A stretch of DNA of 64,000 nt from Miltoncostaea oceani (GTDB taxonomy: Bacteria; Actinomycetota; Thermoleophilia; Miltoncostaeales; Miltoncostaeaceae). The DNA is taken from the NCBI RefSeq assembly GCF_018141545.1, contig NZ_CP064356.1, positions 2,803,001 through 2,867,000 of the forward strand. The letters are read 5' to 3'. Position numbers and translations under genes: made by a program. Each line of letters starts with the position of its first letter. Positions within the stretch are counted from its first letter, which is position 1. The notes under the pieces were generated by a model. That model was not told where the DNA came from and searched no databases. It worked only from the letters and a program-made list of their open reading frames with translations. Of this stretch, positions 1 to 8,737 are shown one piece after another.

Positions 1-179
1 ACCGGGTCTTCGTCCGCGCCCGCCGCACCCACGTCGCCGGTGTCCGCCGCCTGTTCCTCGACCTCTGCACCCCCGACGAGCTGGAGACGATGGTCCGCGT
101 GTGGGAGCGCATCTCCCCCGGTTGCACCGGTGTCACGACGACGCCGGGCACCCGTGTGCGGTCCGGGCCGCCGGGGTAG
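1..179 (+). CDS. MarR-family regulator, C-terminal fragment
   Basis: Third frame of the window is open from base 3 to a TAG at 177-179 and gives about 58 residues. The stretch LFLDLCTPDELETMVRVWE followed by a Gly/Pro/Thr-rich tail resembles the last helix of MarR-type winged-helix regulators, which forms part of the dimer interface. The DNA-binding domain lies outside the window, so neither ligand nor target can be judged. It lies on the same strand as the secreted nucleotidase and ends 36 bases before it. The assignment rests on a short terminal segment, and another small helical regulator is possible. Confidence 0.55.
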   Translation, partial: RVFVRARRTHVAGVRRLFLDLCTPDELETMVRVWERISPGCTGVTTTPGTRVRSGPPG

Positions 180-215
180 GGTCGGCGCGAACCCACATCC
201 CACCGGGGAGGCCGG

Positions 216-2036
216 ATGAGAAGCGCACGCGGTCCACGAACGAGGCGGGCCTGCGCCGCCGTCCTCGCCGCCGCCGCGGCGGGCCTGGCGCTCGGTGCCT
301 CCGGTGCGACGGCGACGCAGAAGGCGCCGCGCACCGTCGATCTCCAGATCCTGTCGTTCAACGACTACCACGGGCACCTCGCGCCGCCGACCGGTGGTGA
401 CGGCAACGTCACGACCGCGACGGGCCCCGTGGCCGCGGGTGGCGTCGAGTACCTCACCACCCACCTGAAGGCGCTCCGCGCCGGTCACCGGAACACGTTG
501 ACCGTCGCCGCCGGGGACCTCATCGGCGGCTCCCCCTTCCTGTCGGGCCTCTTCAAGGACGAGCCGAGCGTCGAGACGCTCGACACCCTCGGACTCGACG
601 TCTCGGGGGTCGGCAACCACGAGTTCGACGAGGGCGTCCCGGAGCTGCTGCGGATGCAGTTCGGTGGATGCCACCCCGTCGAGGGCTGCTTCGACCCGGA
701 CGGCTACTCCGGCGCCGGGTTCGACTGGCTCGCCGCGAACGTCACCTACAACGCGGGCGCGACCATCACCCGCCCCGCCGGCTCCAAGGGCTACGGCTCC
801 TGGTTCCGCGCCTCGACCGGCCGCACCGTGCTGCCCCCCACCAGCGTCAAGGTGGTGAACGGCGTGAAGGTCGGCTTCATCGGGATGACGCTGGAGGACA
901 CCCCGACCCTGGTCGCCCAGTCCGGGATCCGGGACGTCTCGTTCGGGGACGAGGTCGTCACCGCCAACAAGGCGGCGAACGACCTGCGCCGCAAGGGCGT
1001 GAAGGCGATCGTCGTGCTCCTGCACGAGGGTGGGCTGCCGCCCGCCGGCGCGACGTTCGACTACACCTGCACGCAGGGTGACGCGGCGGGACTCTCCGGT
1101 CCGATCGTCGAGATCGCGCAGAAGCTGTCGCCCGCGATCGACCTGGTCGTCACCGGCCACACGCACCAGCCGTACACGTGCGACATCCCCGACCCCAAGG
1201 GCACGTCCCGCTGGGTGACGAGCGCCGCCTCCTTCGGGCGCGTGATCACCGAGACGGAGCTGAAGCTCGACCGCCGCACGAAGGACGTCGTGCGGTCGTC
1301 GGTGACGAGCGTCAACCACGCGGTGACCCGCGACGTCGCGGCCGACCCGGTCCAGACGGCGACGATCGCCAAGTGGACGGCCCTGTCGGCCCCGATCGCA
1401 AACCGGGTCGTCGGCTCGGTCACGACCGACATCGCCCGCAGCCTCTCCCGTGACACGGAGTCGGCGCTGGCCGACCTCATCGCCGACGCCCAGCTCGCCG
1501 CGACGTCCGCCGCGGGCGACGGTGGCGCGGTGATGGCGTTCATGAACCCGGGTGGCGTCCGCGCCGACCTGACGTTCGCGCCCTCCCCCGTGGGTGAGGT
1601 GCCGGGCGCGGTGACCTACGGCGAGGCCTTCACGGTCCAGCCGTTCGGCAACCTGCTCGTCTCGATGACGCTGACCGGGGCGCAGATCGAGGCGATGCTC
1701 GAGCAGCAGTGGACCACCCAGACCGACGGGAGCGTGCGGTTCCTGCACCTCGGGGTCTCCGAGGGCTTCGCGTACTCGTGGTCGCGGTCGGCGCCCGTCG
1801 GCCAGAAGGTCGACCCGGCGTCGATCACGCTCGGCGGGACGCCGATCGACCCGGCGGCGTCGTACCGGGTCACGGTCAACTCGTTCCTCGCCGACGGCGG
1901 CGACGGGTTCACCGTCCTGAGGGACGGCACCGACCGCCTCGGCGGCGGGAGCGACCTGGACGCGTTCATCGCGTACCTGACGGCGAACGCGCCCGTCACG
2001 GCGCCCGTCCCGAACCGGGCGACGCCGCTGCCGTAG
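216..2036 (+). CDS. Secreted bifunctional metallophosphatase/5'-nucleotidase
   Basis: A 606-residue protein of the UshA/YfkN family, which hydrolyses nucleotides and UDP-sugars outside the membrane to recover nucleoside and phosphate. Residues 1-34 form a signal peptide (Arg-rich start, Ala-rich core). The metallophosphatase domain shows the metal motifs in order: SFNDYHGHL (about 44-52), AAGDLIGG, GVGNHEFDEG and VVTGHTHQPYTCD. The C-terminal nucleotidase domain has NPGGVRADL and SFLADGGDGFTVL, which supply the substrate-stacking Phe. The length is usual for the family and no C-terminal anchor is visible. The gene stands alone and is followed directly by a strong hairpin. The exact substrate cannot be read from sequence. 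Confidence 0.93.
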   Translation: MRSARGPRTRRACAAVLAAAAAGLALGASGATATQKAPRTVDLQILSFNDYHGHLAPPTGGDGNVTTATGPVAAGGVEYLTTHLKALRAGHRNTLTVAAGDLIGGSPFLSGLFKDEPSVETLDTLGLDVSGVGNHEFDEGVPELLRMQFGGCHPVEGCFDPDGYSGAGFDWLAANVTYNAGATITRPAGSKGYGSWFRASTGRTVLPPTSVKVVNGVKVGFIGMTLEDTPTLVAQSGIRDVSFGDEVVTANKAANDLRRKGVKAIVVLLHEGGLPPAGATFDYTCTQGDAAGLSGPIVEIAQKLSPAIDLVVTGHTHQPYTCDIPDPKGTSRWVTSAASFGRVITETELKLDRRTKDVVRSSVTSVNHAVTRDVAADPVQTATIAKWTALSAPIANRVVGSVTTDIARSLSRDTESALADLIADAQLAATSAAGDGGAVMAFMNPGGVRADLTFAPSPVGEVPGAVTYGEAFTVQPFGNLLVSMTLTGAQIEAMLEQQWTTQTDGSVRFLHLGVSEGFAYSWSRSAPVGQKVDPASITLGGTPIDPAASYRVTVNSFLADGGDGFTVLRDGTDRLGGGSDLDAFIAYLTANAPVTAPVPNRATPLP

Positions 2037-2041
2037 CCGTC

Positions 2042-2078
2042 CCGTCCCCGTGGCCGCACGACGCGGCCACGGGGACGG
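2042..2078 (+). terminator. Intrinsic-type hairpin after the nucleotidase
   Basis: A perfect 16-bp inverted repeat (2042-2057 with 2063-2078) around a 5-base loop begins five bases after the TAG of the nucleotidase. There is no T tract, as is common for hairpin terminators in high-GC Actinomycetota. Confidence 0.75.
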
Positions 2079-2146
2079 CGGCCCGGCGGGTCGATGAGTC
2101 GCCGCGTCCCGCCCGGTCGACACGGGAAACGACCACGGGAGGAGCC

Positions 2147-2788
2147 ATGGGGATCGTCAGGTGCCACATCTCGGTGTCCCTCGACGGCTACGCCGCCGGG
2201 CCGCGTCAGAGCCTCGAGAACCCACTCGGCGAGGGCGGCGAGGGGCTGCACCGGTGGGCGTTCGAACTCGACGCCTGGCGAAGGGAGCACGGCCGGGACG
2301 GCGGCGTCACCAACGCGTCGTCGGCGGTGGTGGAGGAGGTGACCGCGAACGTCGGCGCGGGCGTGATGGGCCGGAGCATGTTCGGCGGCGGACCCGGCCC
2401 GTGGCGCGGGGACCCACCGTGGAGGGGCTGGTGGGGTGACGACCCGCCGTTCCACACGCCGGTGTTCGTCCTGACGCACCATGAGCGGGCGCCCCTCGAG
2501 ATGGAGGGCGGGACGACGTTCCACTTCGTGACCGACGGCGTCGACGTGGCGGTCGCGCGGGCGCGGGACGCCGCGGGCGACCGGGACGTCGCCGTCCACG
2601 GCGGCGCGGACACGGTCCAGCAGACGATCCGGGCCGGACTCCTCGACGAGATCGTCGTCCACGTGACGCCGCTGACCCTGGGCGGCGGGTCCCGTCTGTT
2701 CGAGGACGTCGGCGACGCGACGTTCGAGGTCGTCGGCGCGGTCGACGCGCCGGGCGTCACCCACGTGAGGTACCGGGTGGTGAGGTAG
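2147..2788 (+). CDS. Dihydrofolate reductase family protein (RibD C-terminal-like)
   Basis: A 213-residue cytoplasmic protein of the RibD-C/DHFR-like fold, which uses NAD(P)H for reduction. The N-terminal strand RCHISVSLDGYAAG, the HGGADTVQQTIRAGLLDEI segment and VTPLTLGGGSRLFED are the usual family signatures. The frame is open upstream to 1709, but the ATG at 2147 is preceded by GGGAGGAGCC, begins exactly where homology begins and avoids overlap with the nucleotidase. Family members are mostly uncharacterised; a riboflavin or folate role should not be assumed because no such genes are adjacent. The gene is monocistronic between the terminator hairpin and a convergent minus-strand gene. Confidence 0.88.
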   Translation: MGIVRCHISVSLDGYAAGPRQSLENPLGEGGEGLHRWAFELDAWRREHGRDGGVTNASSAVVEEVTANVGAGVMGRSMFGGGPGPWRGDPPWRGWWGDDPPFHTPVFVLTHHERAPLEMEGGTTFHFVTDGVDVAVARARDAAGDRDVAVHGGADTVQQTIRAGLLDEIVVHVTPLTLGGGSRLFEDVGDATFEVVGAVDAPGVTHVRYRVVR

Positions 2789-3373
2789 CGGAGGCTCGAC
2801 CGTAGCCGGCGGGGGCGGGATCGGCGATCCGTCCGGGCTCGACGGCGGCGCGGGCGGCGGGGGCGGCGGGCCGGATCCCTGGAGCCACCGGCCGTCGCGG
2901 AACCACCGCTGCATCGTCTTGACGGATGGGAGCACGCCGTCCCCCGGCCGGGACCGGCGGCGGAGGTCGCGGATCACCGCTGCCGGGCGTTCCCCCCGCG
3001 CGAACGCGGCCTCGGCGGCGGCGCGCAACGCCGGCCACGAGTACGACCCGGGGCGCTCACGTTCCGGTGGCGGGCCGGTGAGCCGCGCCCGGTGGACGTC
3101 GAGCGCCCGCGACCGGCGTGTCGTCATGCACCCCGACGCCCGCCAGACGTGGAGGAGCGACACTGCGAGGTCCCGCCCCGCCCGGGACGTGAGGAACGCG
3201 TCGGACCGGTGCTCCTCGCACAGCCAGACGCTCACCCCGCAGGGGAGGTGCAGCTCCGCCCGCCGCCCCCGCCCCTTCCCGACGCAGATCGCACACGCCG
3301 GGACGGACCCGAGGTTCTCCCCCTTGTAGAAGCTCCGCGCCACGGGGCCATCGAACCACCGGCGGACCGACAC
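2789..3373 (-). CDS. Unrecognised protein, Cys/His-rich N-terminus, no clear stop
   Basis: The minus-strand frame starting near 3460 (ATG, inside a repeat) or GTG 3373 has protein-like composition. It contains a possible zinc site, CAIC followed by LPCG and LCEEHRSD (first 60 residues from the GTG), then a helical region and VKTMQRWFRDGRW, which looks like a helix-turn-helix recognition segment. The chain then becomes Pro-rich. No stop occurs in this frame until 1616, which would run antisense through the whole reductase gene, so the true 3' end is unknown and a frameshift is possible. The interval given is the part that does not overlap the reductase. I favour GTG 3373 because the ATG start reads through repeat DNA. 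No function is claimed. Confidence 0.4.
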
Positions 3374-3423
3374 GTCGCCGCCGACCCGTGCCGACTCCCG
3401 CCCAGCGCCGTGCCGTCTCTGAT

Positions 3424-3583
3424 CGCACTTGGGGCCGGCTCGACGGCCCAAGTGCGCCATGGAGCACCGGGGCCGCCAGCGGCGGCGGGAGGGTGTCCGT
3501 CGCCCGCCCGGTCAGACCCCCTCAGCACCCCTCCGGGATGGGCGTGGCGCACTTGGGCGTCGCATCGAGGTCCACGTGCGCCA
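3424..3583. repeat. Two inverted-repeat units of the CACTTGG/CCAAGTG family
   Basis: Two hairpin-forming units. Arms 3424-3433 and 3447-3456 (CGCACTTGGG / CCCAAGTGCG) are perfect 10-bp complements. Arms 3545-3552 and 3576-3583 (TGGCGCAC / GTGCGCCA) are perfect 8-bp complements. Each unit ends in GCGCCATGG. The same words occur at 13446-13580 and 30649-31104. The rest of the interval between the two units holds no gene I can support. Confidence 0.7.
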
Positions 3584-3616
3584 TGGGTGACCTCGGGGCG
3601 GGGCGGAGGCGGAACC

Positions 3617-3934
3617 TCAGCCGGGGGCGCCGACCTCGTGCTGGATGACCTCGAAGGACCAGAGCTCGCTCTGGCTGCTCACGGGTCCCTGGGTGTTGTG
3701 GGCCTTGTGGCCACGCGTGAAGGCGGAGCTCTGGACCCAGGCGTCGAAGGCCTCGGTGCTCTCCCAGCGGGTGTAGACGAGGTAGACGCCGCGGTCGTCG
3801 CTCGGGCGGAGGAGCTCGAAGGCCTCGAAGCCGGGGGACGTCGCGACCTCGCCGGCGCGCGCGGCGAAGCGGGCCTCGAACTCCTCGGCGCGTTCGGCGG
3901 GGACGGTGATGGCGTTGATGCGCACGACGGACAC
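3617..3934 (-). CDS. Antibiotic biosynthesis monooxygenase (ABM) domain protein
   Basis: A 105-residue single-domain protein of the ABM ferredoxin-like fold. Family features visible are the first strand VVRINAITVPAE, the SPGFEAFELLRP turn, VYLVYTRWESTEAFDAWVQS and a C-terminal strand. Length is typical; such proteins act as dimers in quinone, haem or other small-molecule chemistry, and many have no known substrate. The frame is open further upstream, but GTG 3934 starts at the fold boundary and lies six bases after the gnd stop, so it probably is the last gene of the pgi-gnd operon. Despite the family name, nothing nearby suggests antibiotic synthesis. Confidence 0.82.
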   Translation of the reverse strand: MSVVRINAITVPAERAEEFEARFAARAGEVATSPGFEAFELLRPSDDRGVYLVYTRWESTEAFDAWVQSSAFTRGHKAHNTQGPVSSQSELWSFEVIQHEVGAPG

Positions 3935-3939
3935 GGCGG

Positions 3940-4953
3940 TCAGTCCTTCTTCTCGTGGTGGCCGCCGAACTGCTTGCGCATGGCGGAGAGGAGCTTGTCG
4001 GCGTAGTCCGCCTCCCCCCTCGAGCTGAACCGCTCGTAGAGGGCGGCGGTGAGGACGTGGGCGGGGACGCCCTCGTCGACCGCGGCCATGACGGTCCACC
4101 GTCCCTCCCCGGAGTCGGAGACGCGCCCGCTGAACTCGCCGAGGGCGGGGTCCTCGTTCAACGCGATCGCCGTGAGGTCGAGCAGCCACGACGAGATGAC
4201 GCTCCCCCGGCGCCACACCTCGGCGACGGCGGCGGTGTCGATCTCGTACCGGTAGTACCGGGGGTCCCGGAGGGGCGTCGTCTCCGCGTCGTGCTCCTGC
4301 TCCTCGCGGCCGATCCCCGCCTTCTGGAGGATCGCCATCCCCTCGGCGTACGCGGCCATCACCCCGTACTCGATGCCGTTGTGGACCATCTTCACGAAGT
4401 GGCCGGCGCCGGCGGGGCCGCAGTGGAGGTACCCCATCTCCGGCTGGGCGGGCTCACCCTCCCGGCCGGGGGTGCGGGGGGCCGCGTCGACGCCGGGGGC
4501 GAGGGCCCGGAGGATCGGGTCGAGCCGCGCCACCGCCTCCGTCTCCCCGCCGATCATCATGCAGTAGCCACGTTCCAGGCCGAACACGCCGCCGCTCGTC
4601 CCGATGTCGACGTGGTGGATGCCCCGGGGCGACAGCTCCGCCGCCCGGTCGACGTCGTCGCGGTAGTAGCTGTTGCCGCCGTCGATCACGATGTCGCCGC
4701 TCTCGAGGTGCTCCGCGAGGTCCATCACCGTCTGCCCGGCGTAGGCGGCGGGCACCATCACCCACGCCGCCCGGGGCACGTCGAGCTTCGAGGCGAGGTC
4801 GGCGAGCGACGTCGCCCCCGTCGCGCCCTCCGCCTCCAGCGCCGCGACGGCCTCGGGACTGACGTCGAACACCACGCACTCGTGCCCGGCGCGCATCAGC
4901 CGGCGCACGATGTTCGCGCCCATCCGTCCCAGTCCGATCATCCCGAGCTGCAT
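3940..4953 (-). CDS. gnd: 6-phosphogluconate dehydrogenase (decarboxylating), short form
   Basis: Converts 6-phosphogluconate to ribulose 5-phosphate with CO2 release and NAD(P)H production, the third oxidative step of the pentose phosphate pathway. At 337 residues it is the short YqeC-type class. Visible: Rossmann motif [16 protein letters not shown] (4-19), [11 protein letters not shown], the substrate signature [21 protein letters not shown], and [20 protein letters not shown] with the catalytic Lys and Asn. The ATG at 4953 shares one base with the pgi stop (TGATG), so the two are translationally coupled. The frame is open upstream as an antisense shadow of pgi, which I ignore. Confidence 0.95.
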   Translation of the reverse strand: MQLGMIGLGRMGANIVRRLMRAGHECVVFDVSPEAVAALEAEGATGATSLADLASKLDVPRAAWVMVPAAYAGQTVMDLAEHLESGDIVIDGGNSYYRDDVDRAAELSPRGIHHVDIGTSGGVFGLERGYCMMIGGETEAVARLDPILRALAPGVDAAPRTPGREGEPAQPEMGYLHCGPAGAGHFVKMVHNGIEYGVMAAYAEGMAILQKAGIGREEQEHDAETTPLRDPRYYRYEIDTAAVAEVWRRGSVISSWLLDLTAIALNEDPALGEFSGRVSDSGEGRWTVMAAVDEGVPAHVLTAALYERFSSRGEADYADKLLSAMRKQFGGHHEKKD

Positions 4954-6578
4954 CAGTTGCTTCTCCCTCGTTCGGCGCGGTAGCGGCGGATGAGTGCGTT
5001 GGTCGAGCCGTCGTGGTGCAGGTCCGGCGGGTCGGGAGCGGTGAGCTCGGGGGCGATGCGGGTGGCGAGCGCCTTGCCGAGCTCGACCCCCCACTGGTCG
5101 AAGGAGTTGATCCCCCACACGACCCCCTGCGTGAACACCTTGTGCTCGTAGAGCGCGACGAGCTGCCCCAGCACCGACGGCGTCAGCGACGGGGCGAGGA
5201 TGACGTTGGTGGGGCGGTTGCCGGGGAACGTCCGGTGCGGCACGAGCGCCGGCGCGACGCCCTCCGCCGCGACCTCGTCCGCCGACTTGCCGAACGCGAG
5301 CGCCTCGGCCTGCGCGAGGAGGTTCGCCATCAGCAGGTCGTGGTGGTCCCCGAGTTCGTGCGCGGGGCGGCACACGCCGATCAGGTCGCTCGGCACGAGG
5401 CGCGTGCCCTGGTGGATCAGCTGGTAGAAGGCGTGCTGGCCGTTCGTCCCCGGCTCGCCCCACACCACCGGCCCGGTGGCGACGTCGACGGGGCGGCCGT
5501 CGATGTCGACGGACTTGCCGTTGCTCTCCATGTCGAGCTGCTGCAGGTACGCGGGGAACCGGCCGAGGCGCTCGCTGTACGGCAGCACGGCGTGGGTGTC
5601 GGCGCCGAGGAAGTTGGCGTTCCAGACGCCCAGCATCCCGAGCAGCACCGGCATGTTCGCCTCCGGCGGGGCGGTGAGGAAGTGCTCGTCCATGATCCGG
5701 AACCCGTCGAGCATCTCCCGGAAGCCCTCCGGTCCGACGGCGATCGCGATCGTCAGGCCGATCGCGGAGTCCATCGAATACCGGCCGCCGACCCAGTCCC
5801 AGAAGCCGAGCATGTCGGTGGTGTCGATGCCGAACGCGGCGACCTCCTCGGCGTTCGTCGACACCGCCACGAAGTGCCGGCCGACGGCGTCCTCGCCGAG
5901 CGCGTCGACCAGCCACGCCCGCGCCGTCCGCGCGTTCGTGAGCGTCTCGAGGGTGGTGAACGTCTTCGAGCAGACCACGAAGAGGGTGCTCGCCGGGTCG
6001 GCGCCGGCCACGGCGTCCGCGATGTCGCTGCCGTCGATGTTCGAGACGAAGCGGATGTCGATCGCGGCGTCGGCCGCGTCGCGCAACGCGCGCACCGCCA
6101 TCGCGGGGCCGAGGTCGGAACCGCCGATCCCGATGTTCACGACGGTGCGGATGCGCTGCCCCGTCGCGCCGGTCCACGCCCCGGAGCGCACCCGGTCCGC
6201 GAGGTCGTACATGCGGTCGAGCACCTCGTGCACGTCGGGGACGACGTCGTGGCCGTCGACGACGATCGACTCCGTCCGCGGCGCCCGCAGCGCCGTGTGC
6301 AGCACCGCCCGGCCCTCGGTGACGTTGATACGAGCGCCGGAGGCCATCTCCGCGGCCCGCTCCGCGACGCCCGCGGCGCGCGCGAGGGCGGCCAGCAGGT
6401 CGAGGGTGCCGCGGTCGACGCGGTTCTTCGAGTAGTCGAGGAACAGGTCCCCCGCCTGCAACGTCAGCTCATCGCCCCGGGCGGGGTCGGCGGCGAACAG
6501 GTCGCGCAGGTGGGCCTCGCGGGCGCCCCCCGCGGCGTGGGCCTCGAGGGCCCGCCACTCGTCGGTCCGTGAGATCAC
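4953..6578 (-). CDS. pgi: Glucose-6-phosphate isomerase
   Basis: Interconverts glucose 6-phosphate and fructose 6-phosphate at the junction of glycolysis and the pentose phosphate route. The 541-residue length is that of the large bacterial form. Signatures in order: [78 protein letters not shown] and [15 protein letters not shown], the last carrying the family catalytic Lys region. It overlaps mazG by 4 bp (ATGA, 6575-6578) upstream and gnd by one base downstream. The grouping pgi-gnd places the two fates of glucose 6-phosphate in one operon. Confidence 0.97.
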   Translation of the reverse strand: MISRTDEWRALEAHAAGGAREAHLRDLFAADPARGDELTLQAGDLFLDYSKNRVDRGTLDLLAALARAAGVAERAAEMASGARINVTEGRAVLHTALRAPRTESIVVDGHDVVPDVHEVLDRMYDLADRVRSGAWTGATGQRIRTVVNIGIGGSDLGPAMAVRALRDAADAAIDIRFVSNIDGSDIADAVAGADPASTLFVVCSKTFTTLETLTNARTARAWLVDALGEDAVGRHFVAVSTNAEEVAAFGIDTTDMLGFWDWVGGRYSMDSAIGLTIAIAVGPEGFREMLDGFRIMDEHFLTAPPEANMPVLLGMLGVWNANFLGADTHAVLPYSERLGRFPAYLQQLDMESNGKSVDIDGRPVDVATGPVVWGEPGTNGQHAFYQLIHQGTRLVPSDLIGVCRPAHELGDHHDLLMANLLAQAEALAFGKSADEVAAEGVAPALVPHRTFPGNRPTNVILAPSLTPSVLGQLVALYEHKVFTQGVVWGINSFDQWGVELGKALATRIAPELTAPDPPDLHHDGSTNALIRRYRAERGRSN

Positions 6579-7576
6579 CGTCGCGCCTCCTCGTACCAGT
6601 GGACCTGACGCTCCGGCGGCAGGCTCTCGAAGTCGTGGCCGGCCTCGGCGGCGAGCCGCGCCGCGGCCTCGACCCTCTCGCGGAACCGCTGCGCCGACGC
6701 CCGCAACGCGAGCTCGGGGTCGGCCCCCACCGCCCGGGCGGCGCCGACCGCCGCGAACAGCACGTCCCCCAGCTCACGCGCCCCCGGCTCGGCGCGCAGC
6801 TCGGCGGTCTCCTCGTCGAGCTTGTCGAGTGCCGCCGGGACGTCGGGGAAGTCGAACCCCACCGACGCCGCCCGCTTCTGCGCCTTCGTCGCGTACGCGA
6901 GCGCCGGCAGGCCGGACGGGAGGTCGTGGAAGATCCCCTGGTCGGCCCGCTCCTCCCGCTTGCGGCGCTCCCACACGTCGACGACGCCGGCGGCGGTCGC
7001 CGCGACCGCGTCGCCGTAGACGTGGGGGTGGCGGGAGATCAGCTTGTCGGCCTGCCCGCGGGCGACGGCGCCGAGGTCGGCGCCCCCCTCCTCCTCGAGC
7101 AGCTGGGCGAGGAACACCGCCTGGAACAGCAGGTCGCCGAGCTCGTCGACGAGGCCGTGGCCGGTGGCGACGGCGTCGGCCACCTCGAAGGCCTCCTCGA
7201 TCGTGTGCGGCACGATCGTCGCGGCCGTCTGCACCCGGTCCCACGGGCAGTCGCGGCGCAGTCGCAGGCCGACGCGGGTGAGGGCCGCGACCTCCGCGCC
7301 GATCGCCCGGTCCCGCAACGTGGCGCGGTCCGGGACGGTGGCGGCGTCCGGCAGGGCGCGGGCGAGGCGGTGGGCCTCGGCGTCGGGCGCCGCGACGACG
7401 GTGCCGTCGGGCAGCGCCGCCGGGTCGCCGAGGGGCGCGGGGTCCACCGGGAGGAGCTCCCGGAGGGCGGCGGGCAGCTCGGGGGCGACCACGTGGGCGG
7501 CGCCGGCGATGACGGCGAGCGCGCGGGCCGGCACGGACTCGGGATCCCCCGCCCCGAGTCCGACGACCGTGATCAT
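6575..7576 (-). CDS. mazG: Nucleoside triphosphate pyrophosphohydrolase MazG
   Basis: Hydrolyses NTPs and dNTPs to monophosphate and PPi, as house-cleaning of non-canonical nucleotides. The protein has 333 residues. Residues 1-100 ([15 protein letters not shown]) resemble a shrunken tetrapyrrole-methylase domain like that of Bacillus YabN. The first MazG domain has CPWDRVQT and the metal motif [11 protein letters not shown] followed by ELGDLLFQ. The second has KLDEETAEL and ELGDVLFA. It lies 10 bases after the parvulin gene and overlaps pgi by ATGA. Position after mfd matches Bacillus yabN. The N-terminal domain looks too short for methylase activity; that is an inference. Confidence 0.93.
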   Translation of the reverse strand: MITVVGLGAGDPESVPARALAVIAGAAHVVAPELPAALRELLPVDPAPLGDPAALPDGTVVAAPDAEAHRLARALPDAATVPDRATLRDRAIGAEVAALTRVGLRLRRDCPWDRVQTAATIVPHTIEEAFEVADAVATGHGLVDELGDLLFQAVFLAQLLEEEGGADLGAVARGQADKLISRHPHVYGDAVAATAAGVVDVWERRKREERADQGIFHDLPSGLPALAYATKAQKRAASVGFDFPDVPAALDKLDEETAELRAEPGARELGDVLFAAVGAARAVGADPELALRASAQRFRERVEAAARLAAEAGHDFESLPPERQVHWYEEARR

Positions 7577-7586
7577 GCCGCGGAGA

Positions 7587-8648
7587 CTACGGGGTGGGCG
7601 CCGGGGCGGTCGGGGTCGCCGCCGGGGCGGCCGTGGTCGTCGTCTGCGGCTTCAGCCCGTCGTCCGCGTACACCGTCCGGTCCTCCCACTTCGCGAGCAC
7701 CTTCTCGCTCCAGGTCTGGAAGGTCGTCTGGCGCTTCGCCGCGAGCTGGCTCTGGATGATCTGGGAGCGCGCCTCGGCGAAGGACGTCGTCTTCGCGGGG
7801 GTGATATCCACGGTGATGATGTGCCAGCCGAACTGGGTCTTCACCGGCTGGGAGATCTCACCGTCCTCGAGGGAGAAGGCGACCTTCTCGAACTCGGGGA
7901 CGAGCTGGCCCTTCTGGATCTGCCCGAGGTCGCCGCCCTGGGGCGCGGAGCCCGTGTCGGTCGACTTCTCGCGGGCGATCTCCGCGAAGTTCTCCGGCGT
8001 CAGCTCCGCGCGGATCGCGTCGGCCTCGGCCTCGGTCTCGACGAGGATGTGGCTGGCGGTGCGACCGGCGGCGACGGTGAACTGGTCGGGGTTCTCGTTG
8101 TAGTACGTCCGGGCGTCGGCGGCGGTGAAGCGCACGCCGCGCGTGTACCGGTTGAACAGTGCCTGCTGCTCGAGCTGGTTGCGGACGATCTCCCGGGCGT
8201 CGGCGGTGGTGATGCCGCGCTCCTTGAGGAAGTCGTCGAACTTCTTCTTCGAGCCCTCGAAGTTCGTCGTGGTGATCCGCGCGAGCTCGGCGTCGATCTC
8301 CTCCGCCGTCACCTTGCACGGCTTCCCGCACTCGCGGGCCTCGAACTCGACGACCTTCTGCTGCACGAGCGACTGCAGCGCCTGGCGGCGGACGTCGTCG
8401 TAGCCGTCGGCGCCCTCCTCCGGCAGCGTCGCGCCCTGCGCCTCGGCCTCGGCCCGGCTCTGGTCGATCGTCGTGGTCAGCTCGGCCTCCGTGATGGGGG
8501 CGTCGCCCACCCGGGCGACGACGCCGTCGGGGAGGTTCGACCCGTCGTCGCCACACCCGGCGACGAGCAGGACACCCACCGCACCCAGGGCGGCGAGGCC
8601 GACGAGGACCCCCGCCACGAGCGGAGATCTGCGGTTGGTCTTCGTCAC
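7587..8648 (-). CDS. Parvulin-type peptidyl-prolyl isomerase lipoprotein
   Basis: A PrsA/SurA-like extracytoplasmic folding helper that isomerises Xaa-Pro bonds in exported proteins. The 353-residue chain starts with a lipoprotein signal ending in the lipobox LVAGC, so it should be anchored in the outer face of the membrane. A helical SurA-like N-terminal region follows (about 40-190), then the parvulin domain with ASHILVETEAEADAI, GGDLGQIQKGQLVPEFE and QFGWHIITVD (about 215-305), and a Thr/Ala/Pro-rich tail. The frame is open to 10514 inside antisense mfd; GTG 8648 is chosen because it places the signal peptide at the N-terminus. A hairpin separates it from mfd. Confidence 0.9.
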   Translation of the reverse strand: MTKTNRRSPLVAGVLVGLAALGAVGVLLVAGCGDDGSNLPDGVVARVGDAPITEAELTTTIDQSRAEAEAQGATLPEEGADGYDDVRRQALQSLVQQKVVEFEARECGKPCKVTAEEIDAELARITTTNFEGSKKKFDDFLKERGITTADAREIVRNQLEQQALFNRYTRGVRFTAADARTYYNENPDQFTVAAGRTASHILVETEAEADAIRAELTPENFAEIAREKSTDTGSAPQGGDLGQIQKGQLVPEFEKVAFSLEDGEISQPVKTQFGWHIITVDITPAKTTSFAEARSQIIQSQLAAKRQTTFQTWSEKVLAKWEDRTVYADDGLKPQTTTTAAPAATPTAPAPTP

Positions 8649-8711
8649 GACGGGGGCGATCGTAGCACCTCCATTTCGGGGCCCCGTTAGGGGCGTCTTA
8701 AGGCTCCGGCG

Positions 8712-8732
8712 CGCGGTCGCGACGCGACCGCG
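8712..8732 (-). terminator. Hairpin after mfd
   Basis: Arms 8712-8721 and 8723-8732 are perfect 10-bp complements (CGCGGTCGCG / CGCGACCGCG), six bases beyond the mfd stop. No T tract follows. It may attenuate transcription into the parvulin gene. Confidence 0.55.
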
Positions 8733-8737
8733 GGGTC

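Noticed and set aside
3940-6177. 745-residue frame with gnd at its end
   Set aside because: Only the last 337 residues are gnd; the rest is out-of-frame pgi. Start reassigned to 4953.
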